32,513 bases of DNA from contig LN874946.1 in the NCBI GenBank assembly GCA_001282665.1, positions 461,173 to 493,685 on the forward strand. The letters are read 5' to 3'. The stretch is from Clostridiales bacterium mt11 (GTDB lineage: Bacteria > Bacillota > Clostridia > Tissierellales > Tepidimicrobiaceae). Numbering within the stretch: the first letter of the stretch is position 1; every line of letters starts with the position of its first letter. A program made the position numbers and the translations under genes. This document shows positions 23,632 through 31,021 of this stretch, one piece after another. The notes beneath the pieces are model-generated. The model did not search any database. It saw only the letters and a list, made by a program, of their open reading frames with translations, and was not told the DNA's origin.

Positions 23632-24654
23632 ATGCCAAATAACCAAGGATTTATTTACATAATTTCTTTATTGGTCATGACTATCATTTTGATTTCTGCT
23701 GTTTTTTTAACTTATACATGGAATTTAGAATACTCAATATTGAATTCAGGCAAAAATGCTATACAAGCTAGTTACTTAGCTGAAAGTAAAATATATCTGG
23801 CTTTAAATAAAGAAGAATACTATCATCAGCTATTATCAAGGATAAACAGGTATTTAAAACATGGAACATTAATTTCGAAAGATGATTATCATCTATGGAT
23901 ATATGATGAAGATTTAATTGAAGGAGATTCGAATAAAAATATAGATATTAGCTTTTCGGATGATAGAAGGTTTATGGAACTGAAAACTCATAGTACATAT
24001 AATGGGATAAAAAAACAAGCAATAGCAAGAATATCATTACTTAATAAATTTTTTGATATGGGAATCCCCATAGTGTCTAAGGAGAATATTGACATAAATA
24101 AATTAAAGGACTATGATGATTATTTAGATTATTTAAGTAGAGAAATAACCATACAAGGTATTGATGAGAAATTAATAGGCATCGATGCCATAGATTATGA
24201 AGCTATAAAAATAATCAAAGGAGCAGATGAAAAATTTAATATAGAATTTTTTAGAAATAATCTTGATAATCCTATAAAGAATCAAGTGTTAAATGATAAT
24301 AAAGTTTTTTTAATAGCTAAAAACAGAAATCCAAATCCCTTTATTGTATCTATTCTATCAGAGGATGGTTTAGAGAAGGCAGTATTAAATGGAATACTCT
24401 ATATAGAAGGGAACTTGGAAATTCATAGTGATATTGAATTTAAAGGAATCCTAATCATCAATGATGGTAAATTGCATATAGATCCTTCTATAAAAGCTAA
24501 ATTGGAAGGAATAATTCTAATAAAGGATTATGATGAAAGGATTCAAGATAGCGGTACAATTGAAATTAGTTTCAATAGTAAGGAAATAAGAAAATATGGA
24601 GTTTATTTGCCAAAGTTTATTGACCCCAAAATAGAGGTAATTAAAATCAATTAA
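23632..24654 (+). CDS. PilX/GspK-like minor pilin with large head
   Basis: The 340-residue protein begins MPNNQG|FIYIISLLVMTIILIS, a short leader and a pilin-like helix lacking the Glu5, as in PilX/GspK-type capping subunits. ASYLAESKIYLALNKE is the usual following helix. The large head (about 230 residues) contains KNRNPNPFIVSILS and, near the end, short regular strands (NGILYIEGNLEIHSDIEFKG) that resemble a parallel beta-helix or bactofilin-like tail. The start was chosen at ATG 23632, with GAGGTG six bases before; the longer reading from 23596 overlaps the preceding gene without a ribosome site. As the last pilin gene it completes an H-I-J-K-like set. Confidence 0.8.
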   Translation: MPNNQGFIYIISLLVMTIILISAVFLTYTWNLEYSILNSGKNAIQASYLAESKIYLALNKEEYYHQLLSRINRYLKHGTLISKDDYHLWIYDEDLIEGDSNKNIDISFSDDRRFMELKTHSTYNGIKKQAIARISLLNKFFDMGIPIVSKENIDINKLKDYDDYLDYLSREITIQGIDEKLIGIDAIDYEAIKIIKGADEKFNIEFFRNNLDNPIKNQVLNDNKVFLIAKNRNPNPFIVSILSEDGLEKAVLNGILYIEGNLEIHSDIEFKGILIINDGKLHIDPSIKAKLEGIILIKDYDERIQDSGTIEISFNSKEIRKYGVYLPKFIDPKIEVIKIN

Positions 24655-24673
24655 GAAAACAGGAGGAATATAT

Positions 24674-24940
24674 ATGGGATTACATAATCTATTAGAAGAT
24701 GAAGTCATAAATACTATTAATAATTTATTAAAGGATAGACACAATATATGTACTTGTGATAAATGTAGGTTGGATATTGCAGCAATTGCCTTAAATAATT
24801 TAAACCCGAGATATGTAGTAACTGAAAAAGGGGTCTTATATGGGAAGTTGGATACTCTAGATTATCAATTTGATGCAGATTTAATAAAAGAAGTGATAAA
24901 GGCAATTAACATAGTAGCAGACAAGCCTCATCATGAATAG
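24674..24940 (+). CDS. comFB: ComFB family protein
   Basis: The 88-residue cytoplasmic protein is a clear ComFB: LEDEVINTINNLL, then the conserved ICTCDKCRLDIAAIALN block with Cys26, Cys28 and Cys31, NLNPRYVVTEKG, and a C-terminal helix ending in the DKPHHE tail. The name comes from the Bacillus competence operon. More recently ComFB-family proteins from several bacteria have been reported to bind cyclic dinucleotides (c-di-GMP or c-di-AMP), with roles in motility. AGGAGG precedes ATG and it closes the pilus cluster. Here a c-di-GMP-dependent helper of the pilus is a fair hypothesis; a competence role is possible but unproven. The three cysteines might bind zinc. Confidence 0.92.
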   Translation: MGLHNLLEDEVINTINNLLKDRHNICTCDKCRLDIAAIALNNLNPRYVVTEKGVLYGKLDTLDYQFDADLIKEVIKAINIVADKPHHE

Positions 24941-24950
24941 AGGTGATATG

Positions 24951-25460
24951 TTGAAAAATATTGTATTAATAGGTATGAGTGGAGCTGGGAAAACTACTGT
25001 TGGCAAATATATAGCATCAAGGTTAAACATGGAATTTGCTGATACTGATGATATAATAGTATTTAATTCTGGAGATAATATTGAACAGATATTTAGTAAA
25101 TATGGAGAAGGATACTTTAGGGTTTTAGAGATGCAAGTTATAGATGACTTAAAAGGCAATGAGGATATAGTCATCTCTACTGGTGGAGGAGTGGTTATAA
25201 ACAGAGAGAATATAGATATACTAAGAGAAAATGGGGTTATTTTTTATCTAGAAGCTAGTATAGATACCCTTGTTAGAAATATAATGTTATCTAAAGAAAA
25301 AAGACCACTTTTGGACGCTGACCATCTTGATAACAGCATTAAAGCAATATATAATAGAAGAAAAAGATTATATATTGCGAGTGCTGATTATATTATCCGT
25401 GTAGACAATAAATCGGTTGAGACAATAGGAGATGAAGTAATTTCTATTTTTAAAAATTAA
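24951..25460 (+). CDS. aroK: shikimate kinase
   Basis: Phosphorylates shikimate with ATP in the chorismate pathway (cytosol). The 169-residue protein has Walker A GMSGAGKTTVG close to the start, the shikimate-binding DTDD and the GEGYFRVLE segment, STGGGVV (glycine triad) and the lid arginine in KEKRPLLD. The start was chosen at TTG 24951, seven bases after AGAGG, giving MKNIVLIGMSG as in relatives. ATG 24948 and ATG 24933 (which overlaps the end of comFB) are possible. It is tightly linked to comFB, so it may be read with the pilus operon as well as from its own signals. Confidence 0.93.
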   Translation: MKNIVLIGMSGAGKTTVGKYIASRLNMEFADTDDIIVFNSGDNIEQIFSKYGEGYFRVLEMQVIDDLKGNEDIVISTGGGVVINRENIDILRENGVIFYLEASIDTLVRNIMLSKEKRPLLDADHLDNSIKAIYNRRKRLYIASADYIIRVDNKSVETIGDEVISIFKN

Positions 25461-25464
25461 ACCC

Positions 25465-25493
25465 TTGTAGTTATTTTTAAGGATTGATATAAT
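25465..25493 (+). promoter_or_regulatory. promoter before aroQ
   Basis: TTGTAG (25465-25470) and a perfect TATAAT (25488-25493) are separated by 17 bases, just after the aroK stop. This lets aroQ, efp and the next gene be transcribed apart from the pilus operon. Confidence 0.65.
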
Positions 25494-25521
25494 TATATAG
25501 GCATAGTAGAGGTTGATATCA

Positions 25522-25950
25522 ATGAAAATACTTGTAGTTCATGGTCCTAATTTAAACCTATTGGGAAAAAGGGACAAATCAATATATGGAAATGACACTT
25601 TAGAGGATATAAACAATATGCTCCACATAAGAGCTAAGGAATTGAAAGTTGAATTAGATATATTTCAATCAAATTGTGAAGGAGATATTATAGATAAACT
25701 CCAACAAGCAATAATCGGAGATGTATATGGCGTTATAATCAATCCAGGAGCCTATACTCACTATAGTATTGCTATAAGAGATGCAATTGAAGTTCTTGAT
25801 ATTCCTGTGATTGAAGTGCATTTATCCAATATATTTAAGCGAGAGGATTTTAGAAAACAATCTGTTACTGCTCCTGTATGTACAGGACAAATAACCGGAT
25901 TTGGTGTAAACAGCTATTTATTAGCATTAGAAGCATTAATGATGAACTAA
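25522..25950 (+). CDS. aroQ: 3-dehydroquinate dehydratase, type II
   Basis: Converts 3-dehydroquinate to 3-dehydroshikimate, the step before AroE. The 142-residue dodecamer-type enzyme is shown by VVHGPNLNLLGKRD at the start, the loop with SIYG (catalytic Tyr), SNCEGDIIDKL, the substrate-binding INPGAYTHYSIAIRDAI and the catalytic His in EVHLSNIFKREDFR. The ATG at 25522 was preferred: AGAGG sits nine bases before it, whereas the TTG at 25513 overlaps that ribosome site. It precedes efp by 21 bases, an order often seen in Firmicutes. Confidence 0.95.
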   Translation: MKILVVHGPNLNLLGKRDKSIYGNDTLEDINNMLHIRAKELKVELDIFQSNCEGDIIDKLQQAIIGDVYGVIINPGAYTHYSIAIRDAIEVLDIPVIEVHLSNIFKREDFRKQSVTAPVCTGQITGFGVNSYLLALEALMMN

Positions 25951-25971
25951 AACATTAGAGGAGGTAATAGA

Positions 25972-26529
25972 ATGATATCTGCAGGTGATTTTAGGAAAGG
26001 TGTTACTTTTGAAATGGATGGAGATGTATATCAAATTATAGATTTTCAACACGTAAAACCTGGAAAAGGTGCTGCATTTGTTAGAACAAAGATAAAAAAT
26101 GTAATGTCAGGAACTACTAAGGAGGTTACTTTTAACCCAAATGATAGATATCCTCTAGCACGTATTGAAACCAAAGAGATGCAATATTTATACAATGATG
26201 GAGAGCTTTTTTATTTCATGGATAATGAAACCTATGAACAATTGCCTTTAAATAAAGATGAAGTAGAGGAAGCTATTCTCTATATTAAAGAAAATGATAG
26301 TGCCATTATCAGATTCTATCAAGGAAAACCCTTTGAAGTAGTAGCACCAAACTTTGTTGAGCTTGTTGTTACTCATACTGAACCAGGAGTTAAAGGTGAT
26401 ACAGCAACTGGAGCTACAAAACCTGCTACTCTTGAAACGGGAGCAATAGTAAATGTACCACTGTTTGTAAATATAGGTGATAAAGTGAAAATAGATACGA
26501 GAACAGGTGACTATTTATCAAGAGTCTAG
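25972..26529 (+). CDS. efp: elongation factor P
   Basis: Relieves ribosome stalling at proline-rich stretches. The 185-residue, three-domain length is standard. The N-terminal KOW-like domain has the tip loop VKPGKGAAFVRTK with Lys32, the position modified or used unmodified in many bacteria. MSGTTKEVTFNPNDR follows, and the C-terminal signature TGDYLSRV closes the protein. GGAGG is well placed before ATG. No yjeA/epmA-type modification gene is seen in the window. It belongs to the aroQ-efp transcription unit. Confidence 0.97.
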   Translation: MISAGDFRKGVTFEMDGDVYQIIDFQHVKPGKGAAFVRTKIKNVMSGTTKEVTFNPNDRYPLARIETKEMQYLYNDGELFYFMDNETYEQLPLNKDEVEEAILYIKENDSAIIRFYQGKPFEVVAPNFVELVVTHTEPGVKGDTATGATKPATLETGAIVNVPLFVNIGDKVKIDTRTGDYLSRV

Positions 26530-26568
26530 GGAATAATAAAAATATATAAATATTTAGGAGGGATTAAC

Positions 26569-26919
26569 ATGGATTATCTTTATCAAAAAGTTTCTTATTT
26601 AAAAGGCTTAGCTGAAGGAATGGGAATTGAAGAAGAATCTAAAGAAGGCAAACTATTGCTACATATAATAGATACTCTAGAAGAGTTTGCTGATGTGGTA
26701 GATGAAGTAGCAGAAAACTATGAGGATTTAGAAGAATATGTAAGCTATATTGACGAGGATCTATCCGATGTAGAAGATGAAATATACGGATATGACGATG
26801 ATGAAGATTATTATCCTTATGAGGATTATGATGATGAAGATTATGAATGTATGGATTTTGATTGCGATTGTGGTTGTTGTGATGACGAAATAATAGACGA
26901 TTTTGATGATGAAAAATAG
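26569..26919 (+). CDS. CD1247-type acidic protein
   Basis: A 116-residue protein whose N-terminal half (MDYLYQKVSYLKGLAEGMGI, then a helix with GKLLLHIIDTLEEFADVVDE) matches the CD1247 N-terminal domain found next to efp and spoIIIA in many Clostridia. The C-terminal half is extreme: runs of D, E and Y and a cysteine cluster, CDCGCC (104-109 approx.), which could hold a metal. No function is established for the family. AGGAGG precedes ATG and a strong terminator ends this unit. The position between efp and spoIIIAA suggests a link to general growth or sporulation, not proved. Confidence 0.85.
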   Translation: MDYLYQKVSYLKGLAEGMGIEEESKEGKLLLHIIDTLEEFADVVDEVAENYEDLEEYVSYIDEDLSDVEDEIYGYDDDEDYYPYEDYDDEDYECMDFDCDCGCCDDEIIDDFDDEK

Positions 26920-26932
26920 AAGCTTAGTTTAT

Positions 26933-26972
26933 AAAGACTTAGAACCATTTTGGTTTTAAGTCTTTATTTTTT
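26933..26972 (+). terminator. strong intrinsic terminator before spoIIIA
   Basis: AAAGACTTAGAACC (26933-26946) pairs with GGTTTTAAGTCTTT (26952-26965, one G-T pair) around a 5-base loop, followed by T7 after one A. It separates the efp unit from the sporulation operon. Confidence 0.9.
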
Positions 26973-26973
26973 T

Positions 26974-27001
26974 GCATATTATTTTAGCTTTCTCATATTT
27001 A
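26974..27001 (+). promoter_or_regulatory. possible sigma-E promoter of the spoIIIA operon
   Basis: GCATATT (26974-26980) and CATATTTA (26994-27001) resemble the -35 and -10 of the mother-cell sigma factor E, which is known to drive spoIIIA in Bacillus and Clostridium. The match is incomplete (the last base differs and spacing is short), so this rests partly on context. Confidence 0.4.
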
Positions 27002-27021
27002 TATATAAAGGAGGACATGTT

Positions 27022-27999
27022 ATGGGGGATAAAGATGCAAGAATATTTGATAGTGTTTTAGAATATATATGTTTAGAATTAAGCCAAGCATTAAAGAATA
27101 TATCAACAGAATATAAAAAAAATATAGAAGAGATTAGACTTAGAAGCAACAGACCTCTCATCATATATTTTAAGGGTTCAGATTATTTTGTTACTCAAAA
27201 TGGGGGTCTTACTAAAAATATTTCTCAGAGTATGTTGGTAAATAGGGAAAATGTAAATAAAACTTTTCAATTAATTAGTAATTATTCTGTCTATGCCTTT
27301 GAAGAGGAAATTAGGAATGGTTTTATAACATTAAAAGGAGGACATAGAGTTGGAATTGGAGGTAAAGTTTTATATGGAGATAATGGAATTGAAACTATTA
27401 AAAATATCTCTTCTTTGAATATCCGAATAGCTAGGGAAAAGTTAGGAGTATCCAATGAAATGTTAAGGTATATAGTAGATCCTCCCAATACCATCCATAA
27501 TACACTTATTATTTCTCCTCCCCAATGTGGGAAGACCACTCTCTTAAGGGATCTCATTAGAAATTTAAGTGATGGCTCATCTCTTTTAGGGAAGAAAGGT
27601 TTAAAGATAGGCGTAATAGATGAAAGATCGGAATTGGCAGGGATGTACAATGGAGTTCCCCAGCACAATATTGGTTTGAGAACAGATGTACTAGATGGCA
27701 GCAACAAAAGGGATGGTACTCGAATGTTACTTAGAGCTATGTCTCCAGAAATCATCGCTATGGATGAGATTGGAAGTATATCAGATGTAGAAGCTATTCA
27801 CGAAAGCCTTAAGGCAGGTGTGAAAATTATTGCGACAGTACATGGGGATAATTTAGAGGATTTGCTTTCAAGGAAAAGCCTTAATATATTGATAAATGAA
27901 AATATATTTAAAAGATATGTGTTCTTGGATAATTCCCGAGGGGTGGGAACTATAAAGAATATTATTGAAGGAAATAGTTTTAAATCTATTAGAACATAG
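27022..27999 (+). CDS. spoIIIAA: stage III sporulation ATPase SpoIIIAA
   Basis: The 325-residue cytoplasmic ATPase of the mother cell is related to secretion ATPases such as VirB11 and probably powers the SpoIIIA channel to the forespore. Walker A is PPQCGKTTLL (about 166-175). The Walker B region has EIIAMDEIGSISDVEAIHE, and KIIATVHGDNLEDLL gives a His-box-like segment. The N-terminal half includes NIEEIRLRSNRPL and GHRVGIGGKVLYG, as in the family. The start was chosen at ATG 27022 because GGAGGA lies before it; the 24 codons upstream carry hydrophobic sequence overlapping the terminator. First gene of an eight-gene operon. Confidence 0.96.
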   Translation: MGDKDARIFDSVLEYICLELSQALKNISTEYKKNIEEIRLRSNRPLIIYFKGSDYFVTQNGGLTKNISQSMLVNRENVNKTFQLISNYSVYAFEEEIRNGFITLKGGHRVGIGGKVLYGDNGIETIKNISSLNIRIAREKLGVSNEMLRYIVDPPNTIHNTLIISPPQCGKTTLLRDLIRNLSDGSSLLGKKGLKIGVIDERSELAGMYNGVPQHNIGLRTDVLDGSNKRDGTRMLLRAMSPEIIAMDEIGSISDVEAIHESLKAGVKIIATVHGDNLEDLLSRKSLNILINENIFKRYVFLDNSRGVGTIKNIIEGNSFKSIRT

Positions 28000-28013
28000 A
28001 AAGAAGGTATCCT

Positions 28014-28538
28014 ATGGTGTTTATTAAATTTATAGGAGGATTATTAATACTTTCATCTACTACCATAATGGGATTTTGTTATGGTAAGAAATATTCAATT
28101 AGACTTAATAATTTAATCTATATGGAACAATGTATAAAAATCCTTGAAACAGAAATCGTTTATGGAGCAGTGCCATTACCGGAAGCTTTGACCAATGTAT
28201 ATAATAAGGGAAACAAACAAGTATCTTTCGTATTTCAAGAGATTAAAAACCACCTATTAAATAACAAAGGAGGAGATGTCTCGGAAAGTTTTTCTTATGT
28301 AATCAACTCTATAAAGGATAAGTTCAACTTTAAAGGAGAAGATGTGGAAATGTTACTGTCTCTCGGGAGGGTATTAGGTTCCTCCGATAGAGAAGATCAA
28401 GAAAAAAATTTCAAATTGGTTTTAAATCAAATTATTGGTTTAGAAAAGGAAGCTAAAATGGAAAGGGATAAAAACGAAAGGATGTTTAAAAATTTAGGGA
28501 TACTTACTGGGCTTGCCATTGTAATCATATTGTTATAG
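28014..28538 (+). CDS. spoIIIAB: stage III sporulation protein SpoIIIAB
   Basis: The 174-residue protein has an N-terminal membrane span (FIGGLLILSSTTIMGF), a long helical cytoplasmic part and a final hydrophobic helix (LGILTGLAIVIILL). This GspF/T2SS-platform-like topology is known for SpoIIIAB. YSIRLNNLIYMEQCIKILETEIVYG is the usual helix near the start, followed by a conserved LPEALTNVYNKGN. It lies 14 bases behind spoIIIAA. Its job would be the inner-membrane platform of the SpoIIIA complex in the mother cell. Confidence 0.95.
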   Translation: MVFIKFIGGLLILSSTTIMGFCYGKKYSIRLNNLIYMEQCIKILETEIVYGAVPLPEALTNVYNKGNKQVSFVFQEIKNHLLNNKGGDVSESFSYVINSIKDKFNFKGEDVEMLLSLGRVLGSSDREDQEKNFKLVLNQIIGLEKEAKMERDKNERMFKNLGILTGLAIVIILL

Positions 28539-28551
28539 AGGAGAGAAAAAT

Positions 28552-28749
28552 ATGAATGTTGATTTAATATTTAAAATAGCAAGTATAGGTATATTGCTAG
28601 GTATACTGCATATGGTCTTAGATAAGGCCGGTAAAGAAGAATTCGCTTACATTACCACTTTGGTAGGAGTCGTTATAGTTTTTAGTGTAGTTATTGGACT
28701 AATAAGTAAATTATTTGATAGCATAAAAACCCTTTTTGGATTATATTAA
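28552..28749 (+). CDS. spoIIIAC: stage III sporulation protein SpoIIIAC
   Basis: A 65-residue very hydrophobic protein with two membrane spans: IFKIASIGILLGILHMVL and YITTLVGVVIVFSVVIGLI, joined by a short charged loop (DKAGKEE). The length is standard. A ribosome site (GAGGAG) precedes ATG. Small membrane subunit of the SpoIIIA channel, whose relation to the next gene product (SpoIIIAD) is visible in the shared pattern of two spans with a charged turn. Confidence 0.96.
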   Translation: MNVDLIFKIASIGILLGILHMVLDKAGKEEFAYITTLVGVVIVFSVVIGLISKLFDSIKTLFGLY

Positions 28750-28764
28750 AAGTGAAGTGATAAT

Positions 28765-29154
28765 ATGGAAATCATGCAAATTGTAGGAATAGGAATAGTA
28801 TCCACAATTTTGGTGGTACTACTTCGTCAGTCTAATAAATCGGAGTTTGCCCTATTGGTCAGCTTAGCAACGGGGATAATAATATTCTCTATGATTTTAG
28901 GTAAGTTAAAATACGTTGTTGAAACATTAAGTCAGTTAGCTAGAAGTACAAATATTGAATTTGCTTATTTTTCTACAATACTTAAAATCATAGGTATTGC
29001 ATATATAGTTGAGTTTGGAGCCCAAATTTCTAGAGATGCTCACGAAGAGGCAATAGCTTCAAAAATTGAGCTAGGTGGGAAAGTGATTATGATGGTATTA
29101 GCCATGCCAATCCTTCTAGCTTTAATGGATTTAATAATAAAAATACTTCCCTAA
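28765..29154 (+). CDS. spoIIIAD: stage III sporulation protein SpoIIIAD
   Basis: The 129-residue protein has four hydrophobic segments. The first two repeat the SpoIIIAC layout (IVGIGIVSTILVVLL, charged NKSE, FALLVSLATGIIIFSMIL), and the C-terminal part contains IGIAYIVEFGAQISRDAHEE and a last helix, VIMMVLAMPILLALMDLII. This is the family pattern. It sits 15 bases behind spoIIIAC and two bases before the next gene unit. Polytopic channel component in the mother-cell membrane. Confidence 0.96.
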   Translation: MEIMQIVGIGIVSTILVVLLRQSNKSEFALLVSLATGIIIFSMILGKLKYVVETLSQLARSTNIEFAYFSTILKIIGIAYIVEFGAQISRDAHEEAIASKIELGGKVIMMVLAMPILLALMDLIIKILP

Positions 29155-29165
29155 AGGTGAAAAAA

Positions 29166-30356
29166 ATGATAAAGAACAAAAGTACGGTATTAAAGATAAT
29201 CCTATTGCTATTCATATTTTCAAGCTATTCGTTTGCTGAAGATATGGATATAAAGAGTAACGGTATAACGGATAAATTTATACAAGAACAGTTAAATAGT
29301 TTAAATATAAATGAGCTAGAACTTGTATTGGAAGATATAGTCAATGGAAACGAGGGCAATTTTTCAAAAATAGATGTAAAAGAGACTATTTTATCCATGA
29401 TAAAAGGAAAAAAAACTTTTGATATGAAGATTATCCTATCACAGGTTTCAAAGCTGTTCTTCAAGGAGATATATGGAAACTTAGCTTTGATTTCTCAAAT
29501 ACTCATAATAACTGTAGCATGCTCAATCCTTACTAATTTACAGACTACTTTTGAAAAAGATACCGTATCTCAATTGGCACATTATGCCTGTTATATTATT
29601 TTATCTATGCTAATCATCAACAGTTTTACTCAAGCTTTGGATTTAGGAAGAAAAACTGTAACTCAAATGGTTGGATTCATGCAAGTAATATTGCCTATAT
29701 TACTTACATTATTGACAGCAGTAGGAGGACCAAGTACTAAATTGCTATTTCACCCTATAGTAATAGGTACTGTAAACATAATAGGTTCATTGGTTAAAGA
29801 TTTAATATTTCCACTAATATTGTTTTCATTTATCATAGGTATAATAAGCAATATATCGCATAAGATCCAGTTTTCTCAGCTAACGGAGTTGATTCGTGAA
29901 ATAATAGTAGTGGTAGTAAGCGCTTCTTTGACGGTTTTTATTGGAATAATTACTATGTATGGAATAGGCACAAAAGTAGATGGTATTACAATAAGAACTG
30001 CTAAATTTGCAGTAGATAATTTTATACCCATTATAGGAAAATTTTTATCCGATGCTGTAGAGACGGTAGTAGGTTGTTCTGCTATTTTAAAAAATGGAAT
30101 CGGAATTATAGGTCTAGTATCTCTATTTTTAATATGTGTAACTCCTGCTATAAAAATTGTGGTTCTATTATTTGTCTACAAAGGCATTGCAGCACTTATA
30201 CAACCAATTGCAGGCACAAGTATCACCAATTGCTTTGATGAAGTGGGAAAAGCCCTTTTGCTAATTTTAGTGGGTATGCTATCTGTGGCAACAATGTTTT
30301 TTATAACAATTACCATTATAGTTGAAGCTGGAAATGCGACTCTTATGTTTAGGTAG
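29166..30356 (+). CDS. spoIIIAE: stage III sporulation protein SpoIIIAE
   Basis: The largest membrane subunit, 396 residues. A signal-like N-terminus (KIILLLFIFSSYSFAED) is followed by about 85 polar residues outside the membrane, then around seven spans, including VGFMQVILPILLTLLTAVGG and KIVVLLFVYKGIAALIQPI. Between these is the conserved VDGITIRTAKFAVDNFIPIIG. The length matches the family. ATG 29166 was chosen, six bases after AAAGGTG; the GTG at 29157 is within that ribosome site. Part of the SpoIIIA channel and needed for late forespore gene expression in known sporeformers. Confidence 0.95.
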   Translation: MIKNKSTVLKIILLLFIFSSYSFAEDMDIKSNGITDKFIQEQLNSLNINELELVLEDIVNGNEGNFSKIDVKETILSMIKGKKTFDMKIILSQVSKLFFKEIYGNLALISQILIITVACSILTNLQTTFEKDTVSQLAHYACYIILSMLIINSFTQALDLGRKTVTQMVGFMQVILPILLTLLTAVGGPSTKLLFHPIVIGTVNIIGSLVKDLIFPLILFSFIIGIISNISHKIQFSQLTELIREIIVVVVSASLTVFIGIITMYGIGTKVDGITIRTAKFAVDNFIPIIGKFLSDAVETVVGCSAILKNGIGIIGLVSLFLICVTPAIKIVVLLFVYKGIAALIQPIAGTSITNCFDEVGKALLLILVGMLSVATMFFITITIIVEAGNATLMFR

Positions 30357-30364
30357 GTGAGAGA

Positions 30365-31021
30365 ATGGGAGTAGTAGATTTTTTAAAATTATGGATAAGG
30401 GATATTGCTTTAGTCTTTGTCATCGTTTCAATAATTGAAATAGTTTTACCTAATGGCAATATGAAAAGGTATATAGATATGATAATTGGATTATTGATTA
30501 TAATCGTCATTATCAACCCCTTTGTAAAACTATTACATAAGGATTTTAACATTGACAGGGAGATTTTTAAAAAGGAGATAGAGGAGAGTAAATATGTTTA
30601 TAATGAAAATTTATCTTCAACGCAAGAAGAGCAGATAAAAGAAGTATATATTAGTAAGATGGAAGAAGAGATCAAAGATTTAGTCGAGGAATCCACTAAT
30701 TATAAAGTAGATGAAGTAAGCATTTCCATTTATGAGGATGAGACTAAATATGGAGATATTAAAGACATAGAGCTTATCATAAGAAAAATAGAAGATGAGA
30801 AAGATGAAATAAAAAGAGATAAAAACGTAATTACCATTGATAATATTGAAGAAGTAAACATTGGAAATAAGAAAGAAAAGATTACAACCGTAAAAGAATT
30901 TGATAAAGGCGAAGATATAAAAAACATGCTTTCTAAAAGTTATAATATACCTAAAGAAAATATAAAAATATTTTTAAGTACTATAGGGGAAGGTGAGTTG
31001 AGTGGAGAAGTATATCGCTAA
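30365..31021 (+). CDS. spoIIIAF: stage III sporulation protein SpoIIIAF
   Basis: A 218-residue protein with two N-terminal spans (IALVFVIVSIIEIVLPNG and MIIGLLIIIVIINPFVKLL) joined by KRYID, then a large charged extracytoplasmic domain. That domain resembles the ring-building folds of SpoIIIAG/AH, with a helix (EEQIKEVYISKMEEEIKDLV) and strands (VDEVSISIYED). The C-terminus ends in STIGEGELSGEVYR and overlaps spoIIIAG by 20 bases. AGGTGA lies just before ATG. Ring component of the channel. Confidence 0.94.
   Translation: MGVVDFLKLWIRDIALVFVIVSIIEIVLPNGNMKRYIDMIIGLLIIIVIINPFVKLLHKDFNIDREIFKKEIEESKYVYNENLSSTQEEQIKEVYISKMEEEIKDLVEESTNYKVDEVSISIYEDETKYGDIKDIELIIRKIEDEKDEIKRDKNVITIDNIEEVNIGNKKEKITTVKEFDKGEDIKNMLSKSYNIPKENIKIFLSTIGEGELSGEVYR

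Noticed and set aside
27291..27755. 154-codon ORF on the minus strand inside spoIIIAA
   Set aside because: Shadow of the conserved ATPase core on the plus strand; no ribosome site and no recognisable domain.
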